From Gautieria morchelliformis (taxonomy: Eukaryota; Basidiomycota; Agaricomycetes; Gomphales; Gomphaceae), in contig WHVA01000083.1 in NCBI GenBank assembly GCA_015179125.1, positions 186,001 to 250,000 of the forward strand: a stretch of 64,000 nucleotides of DNA, read 5' to 3'. The translations under genes and the position numbers were made by a program. Under the pieces are notes generated by a model. That model had not been told where the DNA came from and searched no databases. It saw only the letters and a program-made list of their open reading frames with translations. Numbering within the stretch: position 1 is the stretch's first letter; every line of letters begins with the position of its first letter. Below are positions 10,125 to 21,551 of this stretch, in pieces.

Positions 10125-11824
10125 ATGACTAGCAAGCCGCGTCCAAGTGTCTTAGACCTTTTCGATCCATTGCTTGTGGCGGTTAGAGTACCTATACCAC
10201 AATCTCCACCCACTACTCCTCAGAAAGTCCTTGAAAGAGGTGTAGAGAACAAGGAAAATCTGTCCCCCAATGAGCTCGCTATGTCTGTCTTTTTTAATCG
10301 AATATCCAGTAACACGTATTCCCCGACCCTAAAGCCCACCAATATCTCTTCCGGCCTGCTGGTGGAGCTTGAGGATCCAGAACTTGGATTAGAAGATGAC
10401 CAGGACTATATTTCACCCAGGGTGCCGCTTACGGAGCTCACTATGCCTGATTTCCCTATACCCGCAAGCAGCCCCACGAGTTACGGCTCATCACCCAAGA
10501 AAACCAGTCCCAGATGTCACTCATCTGCCTCAGCGGCGATATCTTTACCCCCATCTCCCCTCCGACAGACTCAGTTGGCCTCTTCTCCATTTCCGGCTAT
10601 TTCTGTGAACGATGCTCTGGATAATGAAGGCTCGCTTATACGTACCACGAACGCTGACGTAGATTCTGCTCATGATCACGAAATGCGGAGAGGATGTCAC
10701 GGTTTACAGACACCGCCGTCCAAAGGACTCTTGCTTCCAAACGACCACACAAGACACACCCAATCTCGTCGGCGCTCCTCGGTCGATATACTCACAACTC
10801 TTTCATCGCTTTCATCGTTCTCTTCTGGCTCCTTTCACTTGCCAGACGCGAGTTTCGACTTGGTGAATGGAGAAATTTCGTTCTTGAACAGAAGTTCGGA
10901 AGAATCTGATACGGATCATGATATTCTGGTTGGTTCATTGGAACCCCAAACGCCGCCTGAGAGCCTTTCACCACAGACATTAACTTCAAATGAGAGTAGT
11001 CTTGGTTTGCCAATGGGTACGTTGATTGTCATACTAAGTTGACGTAAGGGTGCTCAATACGCAATAATTGTTTAGAACACTTGTCCAAGGATACTCCCTT
11101 GACGAGTACATCCGCACAGCCATCGATTGGTCAAGCCGAGGTTTCATCCTGGTCCCAATTGCCTCCGAGTCATAGCCAGCCTTCGTTGCCAACCGGTTTT
11201 AGGTCCAGTGGCGAAGAACATCTATCCGTACAAGCTTTGCACACCCAGTCTACAACCATTACGGGAGGGCAAAATACACCACCGAGCGCGAGAAGAGTTT
11301 CTTCAGTTCCTGCACCAGTCAAAACACTCCGGGTCTTCACATCGAAACATCATCACACTGCATTTACAGTTGCAAAGCGCGGGACGGCTGGAACGCTTGC
11401 TACCAGCTCTGGCACATCCTTGATGACAAAAATATCACCCCGAGAATCTGCTCGTGGTTGTGGCGCAAGTTGCCCTTCTGGCATTCCTCGAGGAAGCGGA
11501 GCGCAGGGTGCAGGCGTCGATGGCATAGAGGAGAGGAGGAAACCTACTGTCTCCAAGAGAGCGCCCCCAGCGAAGCCCATTACAAGCAACATGAAAGCTC
11601 CAGGCCATACTGCTCGCTCGACCGAAGCCTCCACTGTGCTTAAGGAAGAGGTTGCCGAACGAGTATCACGTACAAGCACGATCTCCAGACTTCCTGGTCC
11701 TGCTGGGACGGTCGTTGGACCATCTAGACGATCAGGGTCAGCTCAAAATGGACGCAGCATCCCTGTGCGCTCGACATCATCGCGCTCGCGCCCCCATCAG
11801 CTAGAAACAGACAAGCCAACGTAG
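10125..11824 (+). CDS. Ser/Pro-rich disordered hypothetical protein
   Basis: Two exons join by a GT-AG intron (about 11017-11076) to give a protein of roughly 550 residues. It is nearly all low-complexity, rich in Ser, Pro and Thr. It begins KPRPSVLDLFDPL and contains many S/TP sites (for example TPPSKGLL, EPQTPPESLSPQT), which would be candidate sites for proline-directed kinases. The second half has a basic, Arg/Ser-rich end (SRTSTISRLPGPAG, RSTSSRSRPHQ). No folded domain is recognised. The start at 10125 is preferred because the conserved-looking KPRPSVLDLF block follows it; the frame is also open from 10095. No function is proposed. Confidence 0.6.
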
Positions 11825-12228
11825 AACAAAGCATGGTAACATAACACTCATTGTACTAGCTATAAATCACGTATGTGATGATACGACGCTCAACTTGTCC
11901 TTTTCTGCACTAAGACCGGCTAAGCGAATCAAAAGTGTCTTGCCAACGTGACCATGAATCAAAGCATCTTATCAACTGCTTGCGGTGTTCATGGTCCTCA
12001 TGGTACTTGTTGAAGTTCGCAGAACTTGGCTCATTGCAGATACAGAGTAAGACGTTACCGGTATGTGGGAACGAGCGCTATAAATGAGGGTCAAATATAT
12101 GCAGTACAGTAGCGCGGATCAGTTACTGACGTAGTAATCACGGAGCGATGTCACGTCCGGCCGCAGTCACGGCTCTGAGTTCACTCTTCTGCTTCACCGC
12201 CGCGTCGTACCCGCTGCCCGATGCAATA
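11825..12228. other. Intergenic region between the Ser-rich gene and PSD2
   Basis: No gene is visible. The first bases will hold the 3' end of the Ser-rich gene. The frame upstream of the PSD2 start is open back to an ATG at 12148, so the PSD2 protein could be 27 residues longer. Confidence 0.4.
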
Positions 12229-15200
12229 ATGGTCCCACAGCCTAAGAAAATAGGACGCGTACTCAAGAGCGCCGCGTCATCGGCAACGCGCCTGAAGCCT
12301 ATCCGTGGGGTGAGCAGACGAGCAGCACTAACTCCTCAACCTGGAGAGACTCCGGCGGTGCTCCTCCGTGTCCAAATTATCTCTGGAAAGGATCTGCTTG
12401 CGAAAGATAGAAACGGCGTCAGCGACCCGTGAGCTCCCTCTAATCGGTGATGTGTCGCCCTGACACGCACGCGACCTAGCTTTGTCGTAGTATCCTTCTC
12501 GCGCCAGCGCAATCAGACCCCAGCACTAAAACGCACAATCAACCCAGCTTGGGAGCCAAAGGATGCTACATTTGACTTTCCTATTTACCTCTCCCTCGTC
12601 GGGGCTTTGGGGGTTCTGGAGTTAGTGCTCTGGGACAAAGACACCTTCAAGAAAGAATACTTGGGAGAAGTGGCCTTGTCGCTGGAAGATTGGTTCAAAG
12701 ATGGGACTTCTGTGTCCTTCGATGACCCTAGAAACGAGGTGAGTCTCCACACCGTCACCCAGGGAGCACCAATTTACATTGGCTTAAGCCGTTTTGGACC
12801 ACCGTTGTATCCACCAAGCCATCTACACCTTCCGCTGGCTTCATCCAGATCAAATTGGGATTTGTTCCTCCCAAAGACGGTTGCCAAACCACAGCATACG
12901 ATAATCTTTATGCTGAGTTCCTTAGAATATCGGGTAGAGCTGGACCAACTCTGCTTACTGCCGCGCCTGTGCGTACAATTATGCGTTCATTGTCTATGAT
13001 GCACCCACTCGTGCCTAATTATTCCGCTCATAGACAATCGGTATTGGTACTATTCGCTCCGGGAGGGAAGGCCCTGCATTTGAGGACGATGGTCTGAGTT
13101 CTGATGGTGACGGAGATTCAGAGGCCGAGGATCCTGAGCCTGGTGAACCAGGCCTTTTGGAGCCCTTGTCATCCTCGCCGCTGCCGATGGCTCCAGCCGC
13201 GCTTGAGCCTCCCCCATCCCCAGCAGCTTTGGCTGGATCTGAATCACCAGGACCAGAGAGAGTCAAACCTCATAGGCCCCTTTCTGCCAGCTTCATCCCC
13301 AAGTTTCATCGGAGACAATCGTCCACCCCGATATCGCTAGACTCGGGCGCCACATCGGAGACAACGCCTATTCTTTCACCGGATGCAGCTGTCAAGGGTA
13401 AAAGATTAAAATTCAGAAGGCCCTTGTCAGCGAGAAATACGGAATATAATCTTTCCGCTGGTAATGATATTCTGGGTATTGTTATGCTAGAAGTTCAGAG
13501 TGCTAAAGATTTGCCTAAGCTAAAGAATCGTAAGTCACCTTCGATGCCATTGATTTGAAATACTGACTACGTTGTATTTTAGTGACACGGTTAGGCTGGG
13601 ACATGGATCCTTTCGTTGTCGTGTCGTTTGGAAAGAAAGTGTTCCGTACACGCGTCATTCGCCATTCTCTCAACCCGACCTGGGACGAGAAACTTTTGTT
13701 CCACGTTCGCCGGTACGAGTCGAATTTCAAGGTTCATTTCACGATTCTAGATTGGGACAAGCTCTCGGGAAACGATCACGTAGGGGATGCCACCATCGAC
13801 CTCACAGACCTTTTGGATAGGGCACCCAAGAAGGATCCCGTCACAGGCATATATCCGAACGTGGAGGCATTTGATCATGATATGATGGAGTTCCAGCTAC
13901 CGTTGACACCGGCCAAGGATGTTCCCTGGGAGGCAAAGCATAAACCGACTATTACTTTCATAGCCAAATATCAACCGTATGATGCTCTCCGTCAACGTTT
14001 TTGGCGACAATACCTCACTCAGTATGATCTGGATGACAACGGAACAATTTCGCATCTGGAGATATCTTCCATGCTAGACTCTTTAGGATCAACACTCAGC
14101 AGGGAAACCGTCGATAGCTTCTTAACCAGGCACGGAAAGCCCATTGACGGGGAGCTGTCATTTGATGAAGTTGTCATGTGTCTCGAGCAGGAGCTCATGC
14201 GTCCAAGGTCTGAGAAGAAACGTATATCAGACGACAACGCACCCCACTTCGATTCGAGCGCCTCTGTAACCCCAGGTTTCCTCCCCAAAGACTTTTCGCA
14301 ACCTCCTGTCCTCGATAGACTGAATTTTGCTGGTCCATTATTGCAACAAGTGCCCCATCTGGGGGGGGCTGAATCATCCGGTAGCGATTCGATCCAGGCA
14401 CCAGTCCATTTCAGTGAACCCCCCCAGCAGCCTTTGTCTGAGCTTGTACCCCCTTCTTTCACCACGTCTTCATCTTCTTCCACCACTGGGTTAGGACTCG
14501 GTATGACGGGAGGTTCATTAGCGACCTCAGACACGCATCAATCTTCTGTATCATCTTCTGATGCGGAGGACTCTTCTGGAAACTCTGACGACGTTGTGGA
14601 GCGTGTGATTAATATTAAAAATTGTCCCCTTTGTCATCGACCTCGTTTAAAATCAAGGGCGGAGGCGGACATAGTAACACATATTGCATTATGTGCGAGT
14701 CGTGATTGGGGGAGAGTTGACAGGATTGTTGTTGGAAACTTTGTCACCGCTAGCCAGGCACAGCGCAAATGGTACACCAAAGTCATTACGAAGGTGTCAA
14801 GTGGCGCGTACCAGCTGGGAGCGGTAAGCGCATTCTAGTGGTTCTTCGCCATACCTTGACGCCACTTCTACAGAACTCAGCGAATATTATCGTCCAAAAT
14901 AGGATGACTGGCCAACTAGAAGAAGAAAAGATGCAAGTATATGTGCGATTAGGCATTCGATTACTGTACAAGGTTTGACCAGGTTCAAAATATTGGTTAC
15001 TTTTTTGTTGACTACTTAATACAGGGTGCGACAAGTAGAATGGAAGGCCATCGAGGTACTCCACGTTGCTCACGGCTGATCCTCGTCTAATACTGCCCTC
15101 ATTTTTAGCACGTCGCCTGCTCAAGTCAATGTCCATCAAGCAAGGAATGAAATACGACTCGCCCGAGTCTGCGCGCGAGATACCAGCTTTCATTGAATTT

Positions 15201-16137
15201 CATAAGCTTAACGTGGACGAGATCCGCGACCCTATAGACTCATTCAGTACGTCGCATAAAACTCTCACAATAGCTTTAGGGCTCATTTTGAGTCTAGAAA
15301 CCTTCAACCAATTCTTCTATCGCAAACTCAAGGAGTCCGCGCGCCCCGTAGACAGTCCGGATGACCCAACAGTCCTCGTAAGTGGCGCAGACTGTCGTAT
15401 GATGGCCTTCGAGACTGTCCATGAAGCAACTCAGCTGTGGATCAAAGGGCGAGAATTCACTGTTTCGAGATTGTTAGGGGACCGCTACAAGGATCAAGGT
15501 CAAAAGTATGTGGGTGGCGCATTGGCTATTTTCCGTCTAGCACCGCAAGATTATCATCGCTTCCATTCCCCGGTTGATGGGATTATTGGCCCTATGACAT
15601 ATGTTTCAGGAGAATATTATACTGTTAACGTAAGTTCAGCCAATACTGTTGCGCGACCAAGGACATAATATATGTACATCTCCCCAGCCGCAAGCCATTC
15701 GGACTAGGTATAAAGCAGTATCTTACTCTGTCCATTTGTTCTTATGATGGCTGTAGCTTGGACGTTTACGGCGAAAATGCCCGAAAAATCGTTCCTATCG
15801 ACAGCCCAGTCTTTGGACGAGTTTTTGCCGTGTGCATAGGGGCCATGATGGTGGGTAGTATCCTGACAACCGTTGAGGAAGGCGACCATGTCACACGTGG
15901 TCAAGAGTTTGGATATTTTGCGTTCGGTATGAATTTCTGGCGTTCATCGTGCTTGACGACAGCCTACTCAAAATGTGATCGGCAGGCGGCTCGACCATTG
16001 TTTTACTTTTCGAAAAGGGTTTCGTGCAATGGGATGAAGACCTGCTGGTTAACGGACGGGCGTCGCTCGAAACCCTGGTCCGCGTAGGAATGCGCATTGG
16101 CAAGAGGACTCGATCAGCAGGCAAAGGCGACACATGA
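12229..16137 (+). CDS. PSD2: Phosphatidylserine decarboxylase, Psd2 type (two C2 domains, EF hand, catalytic GGST)
   Basis: Converts phosphatidylserine to phosphatidylethanolamine in Golgi/endosome membranes. The order is: N-terminal C2 domain ([20 protein letters not shown] ... [18 protein letters not shown]); a Pro/acidic linker; a second C2 domain ([16 protein letters not shown] ... [20 protein letters not shown]); an EF hand ([18 protein letters not shown]); a Cys/His cluster ([12 protein letters not shown] ... HIALC); then the decarboxylase domain ([43 protein letters not shown]). The C-terminal [13 protein letters not shown] holds the GGST motif at which Psd2-type proenzymes cleave themselves to form the pyruvoyl group. 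All junctions keep phase, including a 20-nt exon at 15688-15707. The start at 12229 ([15 protein letters not shown]) is preferred; 12148 is in frame. About 1,070 residues, as expected for fungal Psd2. Confidence 0.93.
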
Positions 16138-16463
16138 TCATCTTGTCACCAGACCCTCTTTGTCCATTGTCTCTTAATCATTCCCTTCAAGTTAGTGTAG
16201 CAATAATTCGGCGCAGAAAGACTCTTGAGTTGTCAACGATAGCTTTCTGTTGCTATATGTGACTATATTTGACTAGAGTAAGCCTCAACGCCTAGTCAGC
16301 CATGGTATTATTGTATTACTCTTAGCACAGTATATACTTACGACATGGCGTCGCCGCACAACTCAAGGTGTCCACATCACTCTTATTCCAGCTCATATTT
16401 TTGGAAACACTGTAGACTATCTACAACTGCGAGTCAGGTATCACCTTCTGAATTTTGGGTCAT
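16138..16463. other. Convergent 3' region between PSD2 and COQ4
   Basis: Both flanking genes end here, tail to tail. Nothing else is visible; the region should contain both polyadenylation sites. Confidence 0.5.
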
Positions 16464-17403
16464 CTAGATATTTCGCCGTTTGTTTTGCGCGGCCTCAGAG
16501 GGTTTACGGGGCCAAACTGCCTCTGGAGGGTCCCAAATTCCAAGCTCCTTTTTCAGTTCTTCGACATCTTGCTCCCATCTTTCCTCCCAGTACACATCTA
16601 TGAGACACCTCGCACTACCTCCACAGCGCAATGCCCACGGCACGTATTCTTTTATCAACCTCGTTCGTTGTGCAGAATTTAGCCGAAGGGGTCCGAACAC
16701 GGCTGAGATTGCTGCGACCGGAAGACGAAAGTTGGCAAACTCGAAGAACTTCAGGGCGAGCTCGGACGGGACAGAAACTGGAAGCGAGCATATGCAATGG
16801 TAGAAATCGTGGCATTCACGGTAACGCTGCATAACGTATGCTAGCTCCGGATCTGCGATGTAGCGCACCTACGTAGGGTTTCAGTTGTAAATGTTCAAGG
16901 GATATTGGACCAGCTCAGAGAACGTACTGGGTCACGAGTATCAGGGGTGACTCCACAGCGCTCTAACCATGTAACATATGACCTGCCAAAAGTGCCGATG
17001 GGAAGTTTGGCAAGTGCTTCCATGTCTACCGTTTCGGAATTGACTCGTGGTCTTCGTTTCAAAATTCGTATCCCCTCTGGGCTCTGGAGCATGATGTCTC
17101 GCAGCCGAGGCAAAGCTGGACCTGCCGTCGTTTCTCCTAAAGCCGCAATCATATCTAAGGAAATTAAAATAGCAGTTCAGTGGTCGGTCGCTGCAAAGTA
17201 TATTGCCTACCTGCTCGTCTCGGATTTACGAGAGACGCGACGGCTGAGCCTGCAGCCAAGAAGGCATTTTCAAACCAGTTTAATGGGATGTGACCTTTAT
17301 ACGCAGGCTGAGACTGGATATGACGTCGAGGAGGGACGTGAATAGTAGTCAACGGTATCCGGGCTCTCTTCAAGAGTGACATGGACGCAAATCTGCAAGA
17401 CAT
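16464..17403 (-). CDS. COQ4: Ubiquinone biosynthesis protein COQ4, mitochondrial
   Basis: COQ4 is a component of the matrix-side CoQ synthesis complex on the inner mitochondrial membrane; recent work assigns it C1 decarboxylation/hydroxylation of the CoQ ring. Three exons join in phase: YKGHIPLNWFENAFLAAGSA to LVNPRRA, then DMIAALGETTAGPALPRLRD to CGVTPDTRDP, then VRYIADPELAYVMQRYRECH to the stop. The metal-binding signature HDxxH-x11-E is intact (HDFYHCICSLPVSVPSE). The N-terminus is basic and Ser/Arg-rich, fitting a mitochondrial presequence. Start is either 17403 or 17382; a possible splice acceptor (TTGCAG) precedes the latter. It converges on PSD2 with about 330 bp between stops. Confidence 0.95.
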
Positions 17404-17566
17404 TAGATGGTCTAGAGATGTGATACTTTCAGACTAAGCGCGTTGATTTTACGATTGGTGAAACATAGAAAAATAGGTCAAGATCCTTAGGTGATATCCG
17501 CACAAACGTCTCGTCGCTATATACCAGAAGATGGTAAGTGGGTGCTTATGGACGTGGCCACCAAAC

Positions 17567-18184
17567 ATGTCAGCACCACACACAGATGAAGCGTTGACAG
17601 AGAACCATGAGATGGACGTCGAGGGAGACTATAACGACGATGAGGGAGAGTACGACGAAGGAGAAGATGGGCTGTTTGATGACGAAGATGCAGAAGAAGC
17701 GGCCGAGGCAGTCGCGAAACAGCTGGGTGATGCCCTCTGGGCAGACATCAGCAAAGCCTATGCTCAACAAGAATCCTCACAACCTGCGAAGACCCCAGGA
17801 TCATTGCCACAGCCCCCTTCCCCTCGTTCTCCCTCACCATCCTTCAGTGAAGAGCGCGATGATGAAGAAACGCTTGCAAACGCCGTACAACTTGTACTCG
17901 ACCTGTCAAGTAGTCAGCCTCCCCTTTATCAGATTCTCTCCAAAACGCTTGTTCCTCAAGCTCAAGATGATACCCTTTTGGAGGTTCTTACGAAGTTGGC
18001 TGAAACAAAAACGGTTACCTCGGAGCTGGCTGAGTCGCTCAGTTGTCTCGTGCAGTCTGTTGCAGACAGCCACCCTTATGATATGTCCAAGAAAGAAGTC
18101 CTGTCCGGGCCCGACCAATCTGCTGTAGAGGCTAGGGATTCTGGACAGGTGCTTGGGAATTTCGGTTCAACGGTTGCACTCTAA
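17567..18184 (+). CDS. Acidic hypothetical protein
   Basis: Single-exon frame of about 205 residues, divergent from COQ4. The N-terminal third is very acidic (DVEGDYNDDEGEYDEGEDGL), followed by a helical-looking segment (EAVAKQLGDALWADISKAYA), a Ser/Pro linker, and a second helical segment (TLANAVQLVLDLSSSQPPLY through TLLEVLTKLAE). No domain is recognised. An upstream in-frame ATG at 17531 is followed directly by a perfect splice donor (GTAAGT) but no matching acceptor keeps the frame, so 17567 is chosen. No function is proposed. Confidence 0.55.
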   Translation: MSAPHTDEALTENHEMDVEGDYNDDEGEYDEGEDGLFDDEDAEEAAEAVAKQLGDALWADISKAYAQQESSQPAKTPGSLPQPPSPRSPSPSFSEERDDEETLANAVQLVLDLSSSQPPLYQILSKTLVPQAQDDTLLEVLTKLAETKTVTSELAESLSCLVQSVADSHPYDMSKKEVLSGPDQSAVEARDSGQVLGNFGSTVAL

Positions 18185-18959
18185 GCGCTGACCTTTTAAT
18201 GTAGGCACGAATGGCATCACTTGAGGTAGAATAAGTACTAGTCTCCAGCTCGGAGGACCTTACAGTCGAGGCTCCTTCAGTCTACGCCGCGGCGTCTTAA
18301 CCTTTACATCCATGCCTGATTAAGCAAGATGATAAGACGCAGGTGACGCGTCCTTGATGCAGACAAGTGGTGCCATTCTGGACGCAATCGTGGTTAGTGC
18401 GCCCTAATCTCTCCTCCCCCTGGGGGCCACCGAAAGTAAGTTCTTTGGTGGACCAGCGGACTACGATATAAATTGGCTCACCATTCCATCCATCCAAGTC
18501 TAAAGATGGAACAATTTAGGTGCTGCGCGATACTAAGTACCCACTCCCCAGAACGATCAGTTCTGAAATGCACCTGTGATGACCATCGAATCATCATATT
18601 TCTTGTATATCTTTTGACTCGGAGCTGATCTTCTGAATAGTCCTGGACAACGATAAGTTAAGGCAGAGAAATATAGTTACTACTGTATCTCAAATATCTA
18701 GCGGACAAGCACGATCTAATAATGTAATCACCTGGCGCCCGGCCATTCGGCGAGCCAATCCCGACTTCTTCGATCATTCACCGCTTTATGAGCCGTCGAC
18801 CCGGTACTGATGGCCTTGCCTTATACTTATCTCTTCCAGAGGCGCCGAAAATGATTTTGTGTGGAAAAATGTGGCAGTGCCCGTTCGTCACCAGCCTGCG
18901 TCGCCTCGTAGTCGTCACGGCTTGTTCAATCACTTTATCAGCTTATTATTCTGTTCTCT
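18185..18959. other. Intergenic region, no gene seen
   Basis: About 775 bp with only short frames in both directions. The frame at 18788-18976 has no recognisable content. It is likely the 3' end of the acidic gene plus the promoter of the F-box gene. Confidence 0.45.
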
Positions 18960-20512
18960 ATGCCATCGCTAAATAACCTGCCTGTTGAGCTTGTGGTCAA
19001 GATTTTGAAAGGAGCATCTATAGAGGATATCCTCAATGTCGTGAGGGTGAGGCGTTAGCATCTTGACGTCTCTATAAACCATACATATGTGGCTGGCATA
19101 GACTTCAACATACTTTCGCTCAATTGGCTCCGGGTCCAGGTCCTTGTGGGCAAACGCTCAGGACGCGGATATGCTCCCGCTCCCAATGGGGGACACGCTG
19201 GACACTGTTTCCCTCTCGTCAATGAGCAAACTCGCTGCTCGTGCGATCGCTCTCTCGACAGTTTGGCGTGGTCCTGTCGCCCATCCCCAAAGACATTCTC
19301 ACATAGGGTCACAATATCGCCTCAAACAGCGACCATTGCGAACGCTTAGATCACTTCCTGGTACCATTCTCCCCGGAAATAAATGGCTCCTTGTGGGCAT
19401 GGAAACAGGTCCCCATATATATTGCCCAGAGAATGGGAGTTTTTTACCTCTGGTCGATGAAGGTAGTGTGGTCTCGTATGCGTATGAGTCTTCGAACAAT
19501 GGAGCTTCGGTCGTTCTCGCGGTATTGAAGGTGACGTGGAGAGGTCACCCTCATGACTATGACAGGCATTCATTCTTTTGCTCACACTCTGTGGACGTAC
19601 ATTATTAAGGCTTGTCTCTAGGTTCATTGACATATACATATTGCAATTCGATCCTGCCCAAGACTTTCGTGCCATGCCCAGCATGACGAGGGCGCGGTCC
19701 ATCCGCATTCCAGCTGAGAGACACGCAACGCATATTGAATTAAAAGACTCACTGGTTGTCGTATCAGCGGGAAACGAATTGCTTATTGCCAACTGGCAGG
19801 AGTGCTCGGGCATCAACCTATCCCCATCCCTACATAGTGACCCAGAGGACGAAGTATGCATTATGCTCTTGGCTGTTCTATATCTAGGGCACTAATCATG
19901 ACGTAGAAATTCAGTATACACGCGTATTTTCATCCCACCCTCCCGCTACTTTTGGCGGAGAAACTGACGCGCTTAAGCCACTCTATCCACCTCATCGACT
20001 GTCCCGCTATCTTACCACCCTTCGAGGGCGCTGATCTGACGGAAGAGAGTCTGGAATGGCATAGGAAGTTACTCGTCAGCGATCGCATCTATATTATGGA
20101 GTCAACAGAGGTGCCGCCATATAGAGGCTTTCGTCGCAGTGGCGCGGAACCTCCTATTCTGGATATCATTTATAAAAGGTCTTACAGGCATCTGGTCCGT
20201 ATATCGATCTCCATACTGGAGGGTCTCACACCTGTCATTTTGTGTCGTGCCATCGACCCCAAGGGGCACAGCCTCGCCGAAGTGCGCACGACAGCTGGTC
20301 GCACAATGTGTCTTGGAATCCATCCGTCACAAGGCCCATCGTATCTGCATATCCCCAAGGGATCTGGCCAAGAGCCCACTTGGGTTGCCTTAGAGTTACC
20401 AGAGGGTGTAGTATCGAGGGGAAGCAAGGGCGAACCGCTTGCATTCGATGATGCCTACGGTACATTACTTCTAGATGATGTTGGGGGGAAATACCACGTT
20501 ATCCAATACTGA
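18960..20512 (+). CDS. F-box protein, Agaricomycete-expanded type
   Basis: Starts with an F-box (LNNLPVELVVKILKGASIED ILNVVR); F-box proteins recruit substrates to SCF ubiquitin ligases. After a GT-AG intron the second exon reads TSTYFRSIGSGSRSLWANAQ and continues DMLPLPMGDTLDT, the usual post-F-box helix of this large Agaricomycete family. The remainder is a beta-rich, probably propeller-like region (NKWLLVGMETGPHIYC, DSLVVVSAGNELLIANW, YGTLLLDDVGGKYHVIQY-stop). One intron, between about 19490 and 19610, could not be placed with a clean phase, either because the true intron is unusual or because of a one-base sequence error. The intron at about 19857-19906 is clean. Substrate unknown. Confidence 0.75.
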
Positions 20513-20953
20513 GTACTGATGTATACACCGTTCCTATTTAATTGTAATATTTCAGCAGATAGCCTAAAAGATACAGCTAACTTATCCCACGGAGTAACTT
20601 AGCTAGAAAGGGTCGTATCCGAGGCGGGTGTGGCAAGTCCAGCTGGGTCAAAGCTATCAACACACCGGCTACGTGTTGTCAGATATGTACATGCGGGTCG
20701 GTGTGTCCACGGTGAATCCCTTGGCAAGTGTCACTGTTGGGAAGCCAAACCATTAAAATGATCGATAGAGCCGGCCTCCGGCACACAGCCCGAACAACCG
20801 GGCCCATGCTGAACATGCCCGATGAGCAAGGGGACGATCGATCCCAAGCAAGTGTGGACACTTCGTTGGGCTATTGTGTTTGCCTTTTCTCCGAGTCGTT
20901 CTCCCTCTACGAGGAGGTAGTAAAATCAATATATGCACCCACAAACGCAGGTA
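20513..20953. other. Intergenic region left of the MITE
   Basis: No gene. Contains the F-box gene 3' end; a minus-strand frame at 20861-20679 is unsupported. Confidence 0.45.
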
Positions 20954-20955
20954 TA

Positions 20956-21240
20956 CTGTACCATTACGACCATAGGTTCAGTCACGTGTCACAAGACCCC
21001 TTGAACCTGAACTCCCAGATCCCTAGTCACCCGTCACACATAGGTCTGAACTACAGGTTGAGTAAGTCCGGAATAGCAATTTTTTTTCGCACTTTGAGTC
21101 CATCCTCGGATGGACCGCATATGGTGTTCGTTGAACTAATTTAAGTTCAGTCACGTGTCACGGTTACCTCTGAACCAGTGAACTAGGTAAATTTTCATGT
21201 CACATCGCCGAGCTCTGAACCTATGGTCGTAATGGTACAG
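20956..21240. mobile_element. MITE of 285 bp with perfect 26-bp terminal inverted repeats and TA target duplication
   Basis: Bases 20956-20981 (starting CTGTACCATTACGACC) are an exact reverse complement of 21215-21240. TA dinucleotides flank both ends (20954-20955 and 21241-21242), the signature of Tc1/mariner-type insertion. Inside, TTCAGTCACGTGTCAC occurs twice as a direct repeat, next to each end region. There is no coding capacity, so it must depend on a transposase elsewhere. The perfect ends suggest a recent insertion. Confidence 0.85.
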
Positions 21241-21242
21241 TA

Positions 21243-21551
21243 CACCCTAAATAACGTCGCGCCACCATTTAACCAATTCATAGCACACCCTGGTCCTGCG
21301 CGATATCCGAGTCGACAGCGGCTGAGCGTCGGATACGCGCAGGCAGCGCGGCAGCGGCAGCACGCAGAAGCGCCAGGTATCCAGGTGGAAGCGCGGGAAA
21401 GGGGCAATGGGTGGGCGGGGAAGGAGTTTTGACGAGCTAGACGCGAATGCAGGATGATTATGCGTTCATCAGTACACAGCGAATCGACCACGATCGTTGA
21501 AACTCCGCTCACGACTACAAGAAACGAATTGAAACTTCAACTCAGCGCCGC
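21243..21551. other. Short region between MITE and the fucosyltransferase-like gene
   Basis: No gene; presumably the promoter of the downstream gene, interrupted upstream by the MITE. Confidence 0.4.

Noticed and set aside
19040-19150. In-frame stop and apparent frameshift in the F-box gene (NVVRVRR-stop-HLDVSINHTYVAGID).
   Set aside because: A 58-nt GT-AG intron starting GTGAGGCG removes the stop and joins VVR to TSTYFRSIGSGSRSLWAN in phase.
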